Assembly (NCBI GenBank): GCA_046598415.1
Contig: JBKJIG010000102.1
Location: 76,828-140,827 of the forward strand
Origin: VFJZ01 sp046598415
Lineage (GTDB): Bacteria; Actinomycetota; Thermoleophilia; Gaiellales; F1-60-MAGs149
Direction: 5' to 3'
Length of the DNA: 64,000 nt
Shown here piece by piece: positions 49,003 through 58,295 of this stretch (position 1 is its first letter; each line of letters starts with the position of its first letter). Below the pieces are notes generated by a model, which was not told the origin of the DNA, ran no database searches, and was given only the letters and a program-made list of their open reading frames with translations. The position numbers were made by a program, and so were the translations under genes.

Positions 49003-51365
49003 GCCCCAGCCCCCTGGTTCGCGGTGCGGATGGCGTCCCAGACCCGGTGCGGCTGCATCGGCATCTCGAGGTGGCGGATGCCGAGCGACGACAGCGCGTC
49101 GACGGCGGCGTTGACGACCGCCGGGGTGGCGCCGATCGTCCCGGCCTCGCCGATGCCCTTGGCGCCGAGCGGGTTGACCGGCGACGGGGTGACGGTGCGA
49201 TCGAGGGTGATCGACGGCAGGTCGGCGGCCGACGGCATCTGGTACTCGACCAGGGATGCCGTCACGAGCTGCCCGTCGTCGCCGTAGACCGTCTCCTCGA
49301 ACAGCGCCTGGGCCATCGACTGGATGACGCCGCCGTGCACCTGCCCATCGACGATCATCGGGTTGATCACGTTGCCGCAGTCGTCGACCGCGACGTAGTT
49401 GACGATCTCGACCCGACCCGTCTCGGGGTCGACCTCGACCTCGCAGACGTGGGTGCCGAACGGGAACGTGAAGTTCGGCGGATCGTGGAAGGTGGTGGCC
49501 TCCATGCCGGGCTCGAGGCCGTCGGGCAGCGATGCCGCCACCCAGGCCGACGTGCCGAGCTCCTGGATGCTGCGGCCCGACTCGGGCGAGCCCTTGACGC
49601 TCCAGCGGCCGTCGTTCCACTCCAGGTCCTCGATCGAGCACTCGAGCTCGTGCGCCGCGATCTGGCGCGCCTTCTCCTTCACCTTCTGGATCGAGCGGTA
49701 CAGCGCGGTGCCGGCGACGGCCAGCGAGCGGGAGCCGTACGTGCCGAGGCCGTACGGCGCGAATGCGGTGTCGCCGTGGATGACCTCGACGTCCTCGTAC
49801 GGCACGCCCAGCTCGGTGGCGATGATCTGCGACCACGAGGTGGCGTGGCCCTGGCCGTGCGGCGAGGAGCCGGTGATGGCCGTGACCTTGCCGAACGGGT
49901 GCATGCGCACCGTGGACGACTCCCAGCCGGGTGCCGAGATGCCGATCGCCTTCGTGACGGCCGACGGGGCGAGCCCGCAGACCTCGACGTACGACGAGAG
50001 GCCGATGCCGCGGTACCGGCCGCGGCTGCGCGCCTCGTCCCGGCGCGCCTCGAAGGTCGAGTACTCGGACAGCTCGAGCGCGCGGTCGAGCGCGCCCGCG
50101 TAGTTGCCGGAGTCGTACGACAGCCCGACCGCGGTCGTGTGGGGGAACTCGTTGATGAAGTTCCGCCGGCGCACCTCGGCCGGGTCGAGGCCGAGCTCAT
50201 CGGCGATCTCGTCCATCAACCGTTCGAGGCCGTGCGTGGCCTCGGGCCGGCCGGCGCCGCGGTAGGCGTCGGTGGGCGTGGTGTGCGTGAACGCCTGGTC
50301 GACGGTGAGCGACACGTGCGGGATCTCGTACGGGCCCGGCACCATGAACAGCGTCAGGTGCGAGATCGACGGTGTCAGCAGCTGCAGGTAGGCGCCGTTG
50401 TTCTGCACGGCGTAGAACTTCAGCGCGCTGATCTTGCCGGTGTCGTCGACGGCGGCCTCGTACGACTGCCACTGGTCGCGGCCGTGGGTGGTGGCGAGGA
50501 TGTTCTCGCTGCGATCCTCGATCCACTTCACCGGTGCGCCGACGGCCTTGGAGGCCGCGCAGAGCAGGAACTCCTCGCGGTAGCAGTTCAGCTTCGAGCC
50601 GAACCCGCCGCCGACGTCGGGTGCGACCACGCGCACCTTCGACTCCGACGTCTCGTTGACGACCGCCACGAACGTTCGCACGAAATGCGGCACCTGCGTG
50701 GACGTGAACAGCGTCACCTCGCCGGTCGATGTGACCCAGTCGGCGACGCAGCCACGCGTCTCCATCGACATCGGCGTGATGCGCTGGTTGAAGTTGTGCG
50801 CCTTGACGATGCGCGCGCCCGCGGCGAACGCCTCGGCGAAGCCCTCGGTCTCGTGCGAGAGCGTGCAGCAGCGGTTGTCGTCATACTCGGAGTGCACCCG
50901 TGGCGCGTCGGCTTCGAGCGCCTTGCGGCCGTCGGTGACGGCCGGCTGCGGGTCGTAGTCGACGAGCACGGCATCGGCCGCGTCGCGGGCCGTGTAGCGG
51001 TCGGACGCGATCACCATCGCGACGGGCTCGCCGTGGTAGCGGACGCGACCCTCGGCCAGCAGCGGGTGACGGGGCTGGCGGGTGGTGCCGGTCGGGTTCG
51101 AGCCGCACGGGACGCCGCCCGCGAGGCCGAGCGTCTCGGCCGTGATCACCTTGACGACGCCCGGCATGCCCTCGGCGGCCGAGGTGTCGATGCCCGAGAT
51201 GGTGGCGTGGCCGAACGGCGAGCGGACGAAGACGGCGTGGAGCATGCCCGGCAGCACGAGATCGTCGACGTAGCGGCCCTGGCCGCTGATGAACGCCGCG
51301 TCCTCCTTGCGCAGGACGCTCTCGCCGATGCCGCCCGAGGCGGGACGCGGAACGACAGTCGCCAT
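48999..51365 (-). CDS. coxL: CoxL-like molybdenum hydroxylase large subunit, form II
   Basis: A 788-residue catalytic subunit. The motif near residue 380 is DAYRGAGRPEA: form II proteins have AYRGAGR, while true CO dehydrogenase (form I) has AYXCSFR. The catalytic Glu is in NPLGAKGIGEAGTIG. Cofactor-binding VAPDVGGGFGSKLN and SSPHGQGHATSWSQI are present. CO oxidation is therefore unlikely as the main activity; the substrate is not known. It starts one base after the small-subunit stop. Confidence 0.9.
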   Translation of the reverse strand: MATVVPRPASGGIGESVLRKEDAAFISGQGRYVDDLVLPGMLHAVFVRSPFGHATISGIDTSAAEGMPGVVKVITAETLGLAGGVPCGSNPTGTTRQPRHPLLAEGRVRYHGEPVAMVIASDRYTARDAADAVLVDYDPQPAVTDGRKALEADAPRVHSEYDDNRCCTLSHETEGFAEAFAAGARIVKAHNFNQRITPMSMETRGCVADWVTSTGEVTLFTSTQVPHFVRTFVAVVNETSESKVRVVAPDVGGGFGSKLNCYREEFLLCAASKAVGAPVKWIEDRSENILATTHGRDQWQSYEAAVDDTGKISALKFYAVQNNGAYLQLLTPSISHLTLFMVPGPYEIPHVSLTVDQAFTHTTPTDAYRGAGRPEATHGLERLMDEIADELGLDPAEVRRRNFINEFPHTTAVGLSYDSGNYAGALDRALELSEYSTFEARRDEARSRGRYRGIGLSSYVEVCGLAPSAVTKAIGISAPGWESSTVRMHPFGKVTAITGSSPHGQGHATSWSQIIATELGVPYEDVEVIHGDTAFAPYGLGTYGSRSLAVAGTALYRSIQKVKEKARQIAAHELECSIEDLEWNDGRWSVKGSPESGRSIQELGTSAWVAASLPDGLEPGMEATTFHDPPNFTFPFGTHVCEVEVDPETGRVEIVNYVAVDDCGNVINPMIVDGQVHGGVIQSMAQALFEETVYGDDGQLVTASLVEYQMPSAADLPSITLDRTVTPSPVNPLGAKGIGEAGTIGATPAVVNAAVDALSSLGIRHLEMPMQPHRVWDAIRTANQGAGA

Positions 51366-51366
51366 G

Positions 51367-51843
51367 TCAGGCCCTCGCCATGTCGCCGGCCGCCTGCTGC
51401 ACGGCGGAGACGATGTTCTGGTAGCCGGTGCAGCGGCAGAGGTTGCCCTCCAGCGCGTGGCGGATGTCGTCGTCCGACAGCTCGCCCTCGGCCTGCTCGA
51501 TGATGCCGATCGACGCCATCATCATGCCCGGCGTGCAGAAGCCGCACTGCAGGCCGTGATGCTCGTGGAAGGCCTTCTGGATCGGGTGCAGCTGCCCGTT
51601 CGCCGCCAGGCCCTCGACGGTCCTGATCTCGGAGCCGTTCGCCTGGACGGCGAGCATCGAGCACGACAGCGCCGTCGTGCCGTCGATGTTCACCGTGCAC
51701 GCGCCGCACGAGCTCGTGTCGCATCCGATATGCGTGCCGGTGAGTCCGAGATCCTCGCGCAGCACGTGCACGAGCAGCCGCCGCGGCTCCACCTCGAGGG
51801 TGTGCACCGCCCCGTTCACCGTCAGCGTGATCTGTTCACTCAC
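51367..51843 (-). CDS. coxS: CoxS-type [2Fe-2S] subunit
   Basis: A 158-residue iron–sulfur subunit with Cys41, Cys46, Cys49 and Cys61 for the ferredoxin-like cluster (IGCDTSSCGACTV) and Cys99, Cys102, Cys135 and Cys137 for the second (LQCGFCTPG, LCRCTGY). First gene of the CoxSLM operon. AAGGAGGTG lies 6 nt before the GTG, an unusually strong ribosome site for this window, and TACCCT (minus strand, 51891–51886) may be the promoter. Confidence 0.92.
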   Translation of the reverse strand: MSEQITLTVNGAVHTLEVEPRRLLVHVLREDLGLTGTHIGCDTSSCGACTVNIDGTTALSCSMLAVQANGSEIRTVEGLAANGQLHPIQKAFHEHHGLQCGFCTPGMMMASIGIIEQAEGELSDDDIRHALEGNLCRCTGYQNIVSAVQQAAGDMARA

Positions 51844-51921
51844 CGACGCACCTCCTTGTCGCGGGTCCGTGGTTCCGCGGTGGTGAGGGTACACCCTGCG
51901 ACAGAGCACCGCCAGCGTCGC

Positions 51922-51927
51922 TACCGT
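51922..51927 (+). promoter_or_regulatory. -10-like TACCGT before thrB
   Basis: Ends 9 nt before ATG 51937, in the 93-base region divergent to coxS. Confidence 0.4.
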
Positions 51928-51936
51928 GTTTTCTGC

Positions 51937-52821
51937 ATGGTCCTGCCGGCTCGCGTCACCGTCAGCGTCCCCGGCTCGTCGGCGAACCTCGGGCCCGGTT
52001 TCGACTGCCTCGGCGTGGCTCTGCCGCTGCGGCTCACGCTCGTCGCCACGCGCCGTCCCGGTCCGCTCACCGTGCGCCTCCACGGCGAGGGTGCCGACGA
52101 GCTGCCGGCCGACTCCTCGAATCTCGTCGTGGCCACCATCCTCGCCGGGGGCAGCGGCGACGGGCTCGATATCGAGATCACGAACGAGCTCCCCCTGGCG
52201 GCCGGCTGCGGCTCGTCGGCGGCGGCCATCGTGGCGGGCCTCGCGACCTTCGACGCGCTCGCCGGCCGCCCGGTCGAGCGCGAGGACATCACGCGCCGCG
52301 CCGTCGCCATCGAGGGCCACCCCGACAACATCGCGGCGGCCGTCTACGGCGGCTTCACGATCGCCGCCGGCGACCCGCCGCTGGTGCGCCGCATCGAGCC
52401 GCCGCGCGGTCTCGGCCTGGTACTCGCCGTGCCGCCCGAGCGCCTCGCGACCAGTGCGGCCCGGGCGGCGCTGGCCGAGCAGGCCCTGCGGGCCGACGCC
52501 GTCCACAACGTGCAACGCGTGGCCCTGCTCGTGTCGTCGCTCTACACCGGCAGCGTCGACGACCTGTCGGCGGCCCTGTCCGACAAGCTGCATCAGGACG
52601 CCCGCGCCCACCTGGTACCCACGTTCGCGCGGCTGTCGATGCTCGCCGACCGCATCGACGCGCTCGGCGTGACGCTGTCGGGCGCCGGCCCGAGCGTGCT
52701 CGTCTGGTGCCGCGCGGCCGATGTCGAGAGCTGCGCCGAGTGCGTCGCCCGCGAGGAGCCCGCCGTCGTCGTGCACGTGATGGCGCCCGAGCCGGACGGT
52801 CTCAGCGTCGTTAGTCAGTAA
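51937..52821 (+). CDS. thrB: Homoserine kinase (GHMP family)
   Basis: A 294-residue kinase that phosphorylates homoserine on the way to threonine. VSVPGSSANLGPGFDCLGVAL is the first GHMP region, the phosphate-binding motif is LPLAAGCGSSAAAIVAGL (PxxxGLGSS-type), and the third is VTLSGAGPSVLVWC. EGHPDNIAAAVYGG is typical of ThrB. Threonine synthase and homoserine dehydrogenase genes are not adjacent. The end overlaps the convergent mqnD by 11 bases. Confidence 0.91.
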   Translation: MVLPARVTVSVPGSSANLGPGFDCLGVALPLRLTLVATRRPGPLTVRLHGEGADELPADSSNLVVATILAGGSGDGLDIEITNELPLAAGCGSSAAAIVAGLATFDALAGRPVEREDITRRAVAIEGHPDNIAAAVYGGFTIAAGDPPLVRRIEPPRGLGLVLAVPPERLATSAARAALAEQALRADAVHNVQRVALLVSSLYTGSVDDLSAALSDKLHQDARAHLVPTFARLSMLADRIDALGVTLSGAGPSVLVWCRAADVESCAECVAREEPAVVVHVMAPEPDGLSVVSQ

Positions 52822-53608
52822 CGGCGCGAACGCGCTGCAGCAGCCGGTCGATCGCCTCGAGGCCCTCGTCGCCGAGGTCGATCGAGAACTCGTTCACGTA
52901 CAGCGCGACGTGCTGGTCGCAGACGTCGTCGGACAGCTCCTGGGCGTGCTCGCGCATCCACTCGCGGCTGGCCTCGGGATGCGCGAAGGCGTACTCGACC
53001 GAGGCGCGGACGGCACGCTCCACCTCGTGCGCCAGGCCGATGTCGAGGTCGTGGCGCGCGCAGATGGCGGCCAGTGGGATGGGCAGGCCGGTCGTCTCCT
53101 CCCACCACTCGCCCAGGTCGGCGACGCGGGTGAGGCCGTGGTCGGCGTAGGTGAAGCGGCTCTCGTGGATGACCAGCCCGGCATCGACCGCGCCGGTGGC
53201 GACGGCGTCGAGGATGCGGTCGTAGCGCAGCACCTCCACGGCGGACAGCTCGGGCGCCGCCAGGCGCAGCAGCAGGAAGGCCGTGGTGTCGCGTCCCGGG
53301 ATGGCGAGGCTCGAGGCCGCCGCCTGCGCCAGCGTCTGCGACGTCCGCGCGACCACCAGCGGCCCGACGCCGCGGCCCAGGGCCGCGCCGCTGCGCAGCA
53401 TCCGGTAGCCGTCGCCGACCGCCGGCAGCACGCCGAACGACAGCTTCGAGACGTCGTAGGTGCCGAGCCGGCCGTGCCGGTTCAGCTCCTCGATGTCCAG
53501 CAGCACCGGCTCGACGGCGAACGGCGCGTCCACCAGCCCGTGCACGAGCGCGTGGAACGCGAACGTATCGTTCGGGCAGGGCGAGAAGGCCAGCGTCAGG
53601 GTGCGCAT
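52811..53608 (-). CDS. mqnD: 1,4-dihydroxy-6-naphthoate synthase (MqnD, futalosine pathway)
   Basis: A 265-residue enzyme with a periplasmic-binding-protein-like fold that makes dihydroxynaphthoate from cyclic dehypoxanthine futalosine for menaquinone. The N-terminal LAFSPCPNDTFAFHALVHG is diagnostic, and the catalytic His is in DAGLVIHESRFTY. Serine/threonine ligands lie in VVARTSQTLAQ. It ends an eight-gene minus-strand run and starts at the base next to the pgl stop. No other mqn gene is in the window, so it is away from its pathway partners here. Confidence 0.91.
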   Translation of the reverse strand: MRTLTLAFSPCPNDTFAFHALVHGLVDAPFAVEPVLLDIEELNRHGRLGTYDVSKLSFGVLPAVGDGYRMLRSGAALGRGVGPLVVARTSQTLAQAAASSLAIPGRDTTAFLLLRLAAPELSAVEVLRYDRILDAVATGAVDAGLVIHESRFTYADHGLTRVADLGEWWEETTGLPIPLAAICARHDLDIGLAHEVERAVRASVEYAFAHPEASREWMREHAQELSDDVCDQHVALYVNEFSIDLGDEGLEAIDRLLQRVRAVTD

Positions 53609-54283
53609 TCAGGCGTCGCCGTAGGCCGCGGCGTCGACGATCCACGTGACGTCGCCGCGGCCCGGTGCCACGCGGGCGGCCGGCAGCTGGGCGCCTGCAC
53701 GCAGCTGCCGCAGCGGGTCGCGCTTGCCGGCGCCGAGCACGAGGAAGATCACGTGCCGGGCCGCGTTCAGCGTCGGGAAGGTGAGCGTCATGCGGCGGGT
53801 GCCGTTCGCGGCCGTGGCCGGCGCGCAACGGCGCTCACCCTCGTCGCAGGCCTCGTCGCCGGGAAACAGGCTGGCGGTGTGGCCGTCGGTACCGAGACCG
53901 AGCAGCACCAGGTCGAGGTGCTGCGGCAGCAGCTGCGCGTACCGGTCGGCGGCGGCGTCCAGGTCGGCGTCATCGGCCTCCATCCGGTACACGGACTCGG
54001 GCTGGATGGGCACCAGGTCGAGCAGCGACCGCCGGCTCATCCCGTAGTTGGAGTCGGGATGGTTCGGCGCCACCGCGCGCTCGTCGCCGTAGTAGATCTC
54101 GAGCTCGTGCCAGTCGGTCCGGTCGCGGTAGTCGTCGGACGCGAGCAGGCCGTACAGCTCCTTCGGCGTGTTGCCTCCCGCCAGGGCGACGGTCTGTGGG
54201 GCCAACGCCGTGAACAGGTCGGCAGCGGCCCGGATCGCGAGCTCGGGCGTGGGGTACACCGCGAAACGCATGGTCTCGGGCAT
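53609..54283 (-). CDS. pgl: 6-phosphogluconolactonase
   Basis: A 224-residue hydrolase for the second step of the oxidative pentose-phosphate pathway. Fold marks are VALAGGNTPKELYGLL (phosphate site), IYYGDERAVAPNHPDSNYG and the catalytic His in LGLGTDGHTASLFPG. ATG 54271 is a possible later start. It follows opcA by nine bases and continues directly into mqnD. Confidence 0.9.
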   Translation of the reverse strand: MPETMRFAVYPTPELAIRAAADLFTALAPQTVALAGGNTPKELYGLLASDDYRDRTDWHELEIYYGDERAVAPNHPDSNYGMSRRSLLDLVPIQPESVYRMEADDADLDAAADRYAQLLPQHLDLVLLGLGTDGHTASLFPGDEACDEGERRCAPATAANGTRRMTLTFPTLNAARHVIFLVLGAGKRDPLRQLRAGAQLPAARVAPGRGDVTWIVDAAAYGDA

Positions 54284-54292
54284 GGGCAGAGC

Positions 54293-55258
54293 TTAACCTC
54301 CTGGCTCCGCGATCGCGGCCAAGGCGGCGTGAAAAGCGTGGTCGTTGGTCAGGAACTCGAGCTCCTCGCCGACCAGCACCGGCGTCGGCGGCACGCGCAG
54401 TGCGGCGCGCCGGGTGGCGCGGTCGGGAGCGTCGATGACCGCCATACCCTCCTGCGGCCGGTCGACGGTGTAGCGCTGGCCGCCGCACTCGATCTCGACC
54501 CGGGTGAGCGAGCCGGAGCGCATGTCCTCGCGCTTCACCGGCGTCGTCTTGACGACGGCTGCGCAGCCGGTGCTGGCGACCAGCCACCCGCCCAGCAGGC
54601 GCGCCTGCGCGTCGGAGCCGCCCACGTAGTCGATCGAGACGCGCTCCAGCTGCTCGAGCGCCCCGCGGTGGTCGGGGTCGTCGAAGATCGAGGCGACGAC
54701 CTCGCGCCAGCCGGTGATCTTCGTCCAGGCCAGGTCGGTCACGACCTCGCGGTCCTGCGCGATCAGGCCGGCGAGCCGGTCGAGCGTCGCGGGGAACCGC
54801 GTCGAGTCGGTGACGAGCCGCGTGGCCAGCGTGCGCAGCGCGCGGAAGACGGGGCGCTCGAAGTCGGGCGGCGCGACCCACATCAGGAACACCGGCAGGT
54901 CGGGCAGCAGCAGGCTCGCGGCCATACTGGCGAGGCCGTCGCCGGCGGCGGGCCCGTCAAGGCGCACCACCTCGCTGCAGACGATCGCCTGGCCGCCGTC
55001 CTGCATGGCCGAGCAGAAGACGCTCGCCTCGGCGTGCACCTCGGCGACCTCGGCCCGGCCGCAGGCGATCAGCGCACGGCTGGGCCGCGAGTGGCGCAGC
55101 CCGGCGATGGACGCGGCGATCTCGTCGGCGAGCGCGGGATCGTCGGCGTAGGCCACCAGGTCGACGATGTGCGTGCGCACGCCGGCCTGCTCGCCGGACT
55201 CCTCCGCCCGCAGCTGGGCCAGCTCGCGTTCGATCGACGCCGGGCTGACGGCGGTCAC
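54293..55258 (-). CDS. opcA: OpcA, glucose-6-phosphate dehydrogenase assembly/activator protein
   Basis: A 321-residue partner of G6PDH found in cyanobacteria and actinobacteria. Family features include RHSRPSRALIACG near residue 70, SEVVRLDGPAAGDGLASMA, LLPDLPVFLMWVAPP and TRLVTDSTRFP. It aids redox-sensitive activation of Zwf. GTG 55258 overlaps the zwf stop (GTGA); the frame extends upstream but without OpcA-like sequence. Confidence 0.88.
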   Translation of the reverse strand: MTAVSPASIERELAQLRAEESGEQAGVRTHIVDLVAYADDPALADEIAASIAGLRHSRPSRALIACGRAEVAEVHAEASVFCSAMQDGGQAIVCSEVVRLDGPAAGDGLASMAASLLLPDLPVFLMWVAPPDFERPVFRALRTLATRLVTDSTRFPATLDRLAGLIAQDREVVTDLAWTKITGWREVVASIFDDPDHRGALEQLERVSIDYVGGSDAQARLLGGWLVASTGCAAVVKTTPVKREDMRSGSLTRVEIECGGQRYTVDRPQEGMAVIDAPDRATRRAALRVPPTPVLVGEELEFLTNDHAFHAALAAIAEPGG

Positions 55259-56769
55259 GGCCGCCGCCACCTGCGCCGGTCGCGCGCCACCAGTTCTTCG
55301 GCCGCCTCGGGACCCCACGTGCCGGCCTCGTACGGGTGCGGGCCGCCGCCCTGCTGCTTCCACGCGTCGAGCAGCGGCTGCACGATGCGCCACGACTCCT
55401 CCACCGCGTCCTGCCGGGGGAAGTTGGTGCCGTCACCGCGCATGGCGTCGAGCAGCAGCGTCTCGTACGCCTCCGCCGGCGGTGCCGAGAAGGCCGTGTC
55501 GTACTGGAAGTCCATGTTGACGGTGCGGATCTGGATGCGCTCCGACGGCACCTTGGCGCCGAACCGCAGCGAGATGCCCTCGTTCGGCTGGATGCGCAGC
55601 ACCAGCACGTTCGGCTCGAGCTGCTCGGCCGCGGCGTAGGAGAACGGCAGGTGCGGCACGCGCTTGAACTGGATCGCGACCTCGGTGACGCGCTTCGGCA
55701 GCCGCTTGCCCGTGCGGAGGTAGATCGGCGTGTCGGCCCAGCGCCAGTTGTCGATGTGCAGCCGTGCCGCGATGTAGGTCTCGATGTCGGAGTCGGGCGC
55801 GACGCCCGTCTCGTCGCGGTAGCCGCCCACGGACTTGCCGTCGGCGTGGCCCGGCGCGTACTGGCCCCGCACCACGTCGGAGGGCCGCAGGGGCCGGCAC
55901 GAGACCAGCGCCTTGCCGCGCTCGTCCCGCACCGCCTCGGCGGCGAACGACGCCGGCGGCTCCATCGCCACGAAGCTCAGCACCTGCAGCATGTGGTTCT
56001 GCACGATGTCGCGCAGGGCGCCGGCCTCCTCGTAGAACCGGCCCCGTCCCTCGACGCCGATCGACTCGGCCACCGTGATCTGGATGTGGTCGATGAAGTT
56101 TCGGTTCCAGACCGGCTCGAAGATGCCGTTCGCGAACCGGAACACGAGGATGTTCTGAACCGTTTCCTTGCCCAGGTAGTGGTCGATCCGGAAGATCTGG
56201 CGCTCCTTGAAGGCCCGGTGCACCTCGTCGTTCAGCGTCGCGGAGCTGGCCAGGTCCTCGCCGAACGGCTTCTCGATCACGACCCGGCGGAAGCGGGGGC
56301 CCGTCTCGTTGGCGAGTCCCGCGTCGCCGAGCCCGTCGACGATGACGGGGAACTGGCTGGGCGGCACCGACAGGTAGAACAGCACGCTGCCGGCGGTGCC
56401 GTGGCTGGCCTCGACCTCGGTCAGGCGCTGCTGCAGCTCGGTGTAGGTGTCGGCGCTGTCGAACGTGCCCGTGACCCAGTTCAGCAGCTCGGCGAAGCCC
56501 GCCCACTCGGCGTCCGTGACCGGCGTCCGCGAGAACTCCTCGCACTTCTTGCGCATCGCGGCCCGGTAGCCGTCGTCGCCGCCGGGGTCGGTGCGGCCGA
56601 TGCCGATCATCGAGAAGCCGGCCGGCAGCAGGCGGCGCAGGTAGAGGTTGTAGAGCGCCGGCACCAGCTTGCGGCTGGCCAGGTCGCCGAGGCCGCCGAA
56701 GATGACGACGGCGCACGAGCCGGGCACGCGGTGCATGCGGAACTCGTCGCGGAGCGGGTTCTGATCCAT
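55255..56769 (-). CDS. zwf: Glucose-6-phosphate 1-dehydrogenase
   Basis: A 504-residue NADP-dependent enzyme, first step of the oxidative pentose-phosphate pathway. The cofactor loop is VVIFGGLGDLASRKLVPAL, EKPFG is VVIEKPFGEDL, and the substrate-binding/catalytic site is FRIDHYLGKETVQNILVFR with the active His. Start and stop overlap pgi and opcA. Length fits the family. Confidence 0.94.
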   Translation of the reverse strand: MDQNPLRDEFRMHRVPGSCAVVIFGGLGDLASRKLVPALYNLYLRRLLPAGFSMIGIGRTDPGGDDGYRAAMRKKCEEFSRTPVTDAEWAGFAELLNWVTGTFDSADTYTELQQRLTEVEASHGTAGSVLFYLSVPPSQFPVIVDGLGDAGLANETGPRFRRVVIEKPFGEDLASSATLNDEVHRAFKERQIFRIDHYLGKETVQNILVFRFANGIFEPVWNRNFIDHIQITVAESIGVEGRGRFYEEAGALRDIVQNHMLQVLSFVAMEPPASFAAEAVRDERGKALVSCRPLRPSDVVRGQYAPGHADGKSVGGYRDETGVAPDSDIETYIAARLHIDNWRWADTPIYLRTGKRLPKRVTEVAIQFKRVPHLPFSYAAAEQLEPNVLVLRIQPNEGISLRFGAKVPSERIQIRTVNMDFQYDTAFSAPPAEAYETLLLDAMRGDGTNFPRQDAVEESWRIVQPLLDAWKQQGGGPHPYEAGTWGPEAAEELVARDRRRWRRP

Positions 56770-58295
56770 CACGCGGTTCCGAGCGCGGAGCGCACCGTGG
56801 CGGCCACGTCGCGGAGCTCGATCCGGGCGACCGGCTGGCCCGTCGCCCGCAGGGCCTGCGCGTCGCCGCGGCTCTGCGCCTCGATCACCGTCCGGAAGCC
56901 GTAGGGGCGGCCCGGGATGTCGGCGTCGGAGTCCGACCCCGCCAGCACCTGCAGGTAGATGCCCTGCCGCGAGCCGCCCTTGTGCAGCTGACCGGTGGAG
57001 TGCAGGTAGCGCGGGCCGAAGCCCAGCTGCGTGGCCACACCGAGCGCGTCGCGCAGCTGCCGGCGCACCTCCTGCAGCGCCGCCTCGTGCTCTGCGGTGG
57101 GCGTCACGTACGCCTGGATCACGAGGAACGAGCGGCCCCGCTCGGCACCGCGCAGCGCCTCGGACAGGTCGCCGTCGGCAACCGACTCCAGCGCGCCGGT
57201 TCGGACGTAGCCGTCCAGCGCCGTGACGACGTAGTCCTTTGCGGCCTGCACGTTCGGCTGGTCGAAGGGATTGATGTGCAGCAGCGCGCCGCAGTAGGCG
57301 GTGGCGAGCTCCCAGGTGATCATCTGGGCGCCGATGTCGTCGAGGTCGTCGAGCTGGCAGCGCTCCACGTGGAAGCCGGCCCCCTCGAGCGCCGCGGCCG
57401 CCGCGTCGTGCGCGCCGTCGACCCGCAGGTAGGCGAACAGCCGGTCGCCGCCGTAAACCTCGGGCGCGCCGATCGGCTCGTCGGCCAGCGGCACGACGCC
57501 CGTGCCCTCCTTGCCGGTCGACTCGGCGATCAGCTGCTCGAGCCACAGGCCGAACGGGCCGACCGCGGCGTCGGCGATGATCGTCAGCTTGTCGCGACCG
57601 GCGGCGACGCTGTCGCCCAGCAGCGCACCGAGCTTGAGCGGCGCGTTGTCGGCAGGCCCGGCGCCGGGTCCGGACCGCTCCAGCACGGCCGCGGCGCGGT
57701 CGAGCAGCGGTGCGATCTCGACACCGGCGAGCGCGGCGGGCACCAGGCCGAAGTACGACAGCGCCGAGAACCGGCCGCCGATGTCGGGGCGGTTCAGGAA
57801 GGTGCGCCGGAAGCCGCGCTCCTCGGAGCGGGCCGCCAGCTTCGACCCCGGGTCGGTAATGGCGACGAACCGGGAGCCGTCCCGGCCGGCGGCGTGGAAG
57901 AAGTACTCCTCCATCACCTCGGGCTCCAGCGTGGAGCCCGACTTCGAGGCGATCACGAACAGCGAGCCGTCCACCGGCACGGCCAGCACGGCGTCGGGAT
58001 CGGTGGTGTCCAGCACGTGCAGCCGGCCGCCGAACGCCTCGCCCAGCACCAGCGGCGCGAGGCTCGAGCCGCCCATGCCGCACAGCACCACGCGGTCGTA
58101 GCCGCGCATGGTCTCGGTCGCCCAGGTCTGGATCGAGTCGGCCTCGCGGCGCATCTCGCCCACCACCGGGATCCACCCGGTCCAACGCCCGATCTCGGCG
58201 GCGCGCTCCGGATCGTCGGTGTAGAGGCTGCCGTCGCCGGCGAACAGCTTGCGGACGGCGTCGCGGCCGACCAGCCCGTCGATGCCGTCAGCCAC
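56769..58295 (-). CDS. pgi: Glucose-6-phosphate isomerase
   Basis: A 508-residue isomerase of the divergent actinobacterial/chloroflexi type with SIS domains. VVLCGMGGSSLAPLVLGEAF is the sugar-phosphate loop, FVIASKSGSTLEPEVMEEYF follows, GRFSALSYFGLVPAAL contains a conserved segment, and HKGGSRQGIYLQV holds the C-terminal Lys. In several actinobacteria this protein is fused to or preceded by transaldolase; here no transaldolase is present. The GTG start overlaps the tkt end by 8 bases. Confidence 0.92.
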   Translation of the reverse strand: MADGIDGLVGRDAVRKLFAGDGSLYTDDPERAAEIGRWTGWIPVVGEMRREADSIQTWATETMRGYDRVVLCGMGGSSLAPLVLGEAFGGRLHVLDTTDPDAVLAVPVDGSLFVIASKSGSTLEPEVMEEYFFHAAGRDGSRFVAITDPGSKLAARSEERGFRRTFLNRPDIGGRFSALSYFGLVPAALAGVEIAPLLDRAAAVLERSGPGAGPADNAPLKLGALLGDSVAAGRDKLTIIADAAVGPFGLWLEQLIAESTGKEGTGVVPLADEPIGAPEVYGGDRLFAYLRVDGAHDAAAAALEGAGFHVERCQLDDLDDIGAQMITWELATAYCGALLHINPFDQPNVQAAKDYVVTALDGYVRTGALESVADGDLSEALRGAERGRSFLVIQAYVTPTAEHEAALQEVRRQLRDALGVATQLGFGPRYLHSTGQLHKGGSRQGIYLQVLAGSDSDADIPGRPYGFRTVIEAQSRGDAQALRATGQPVARIELRDVAATVRSALGTA

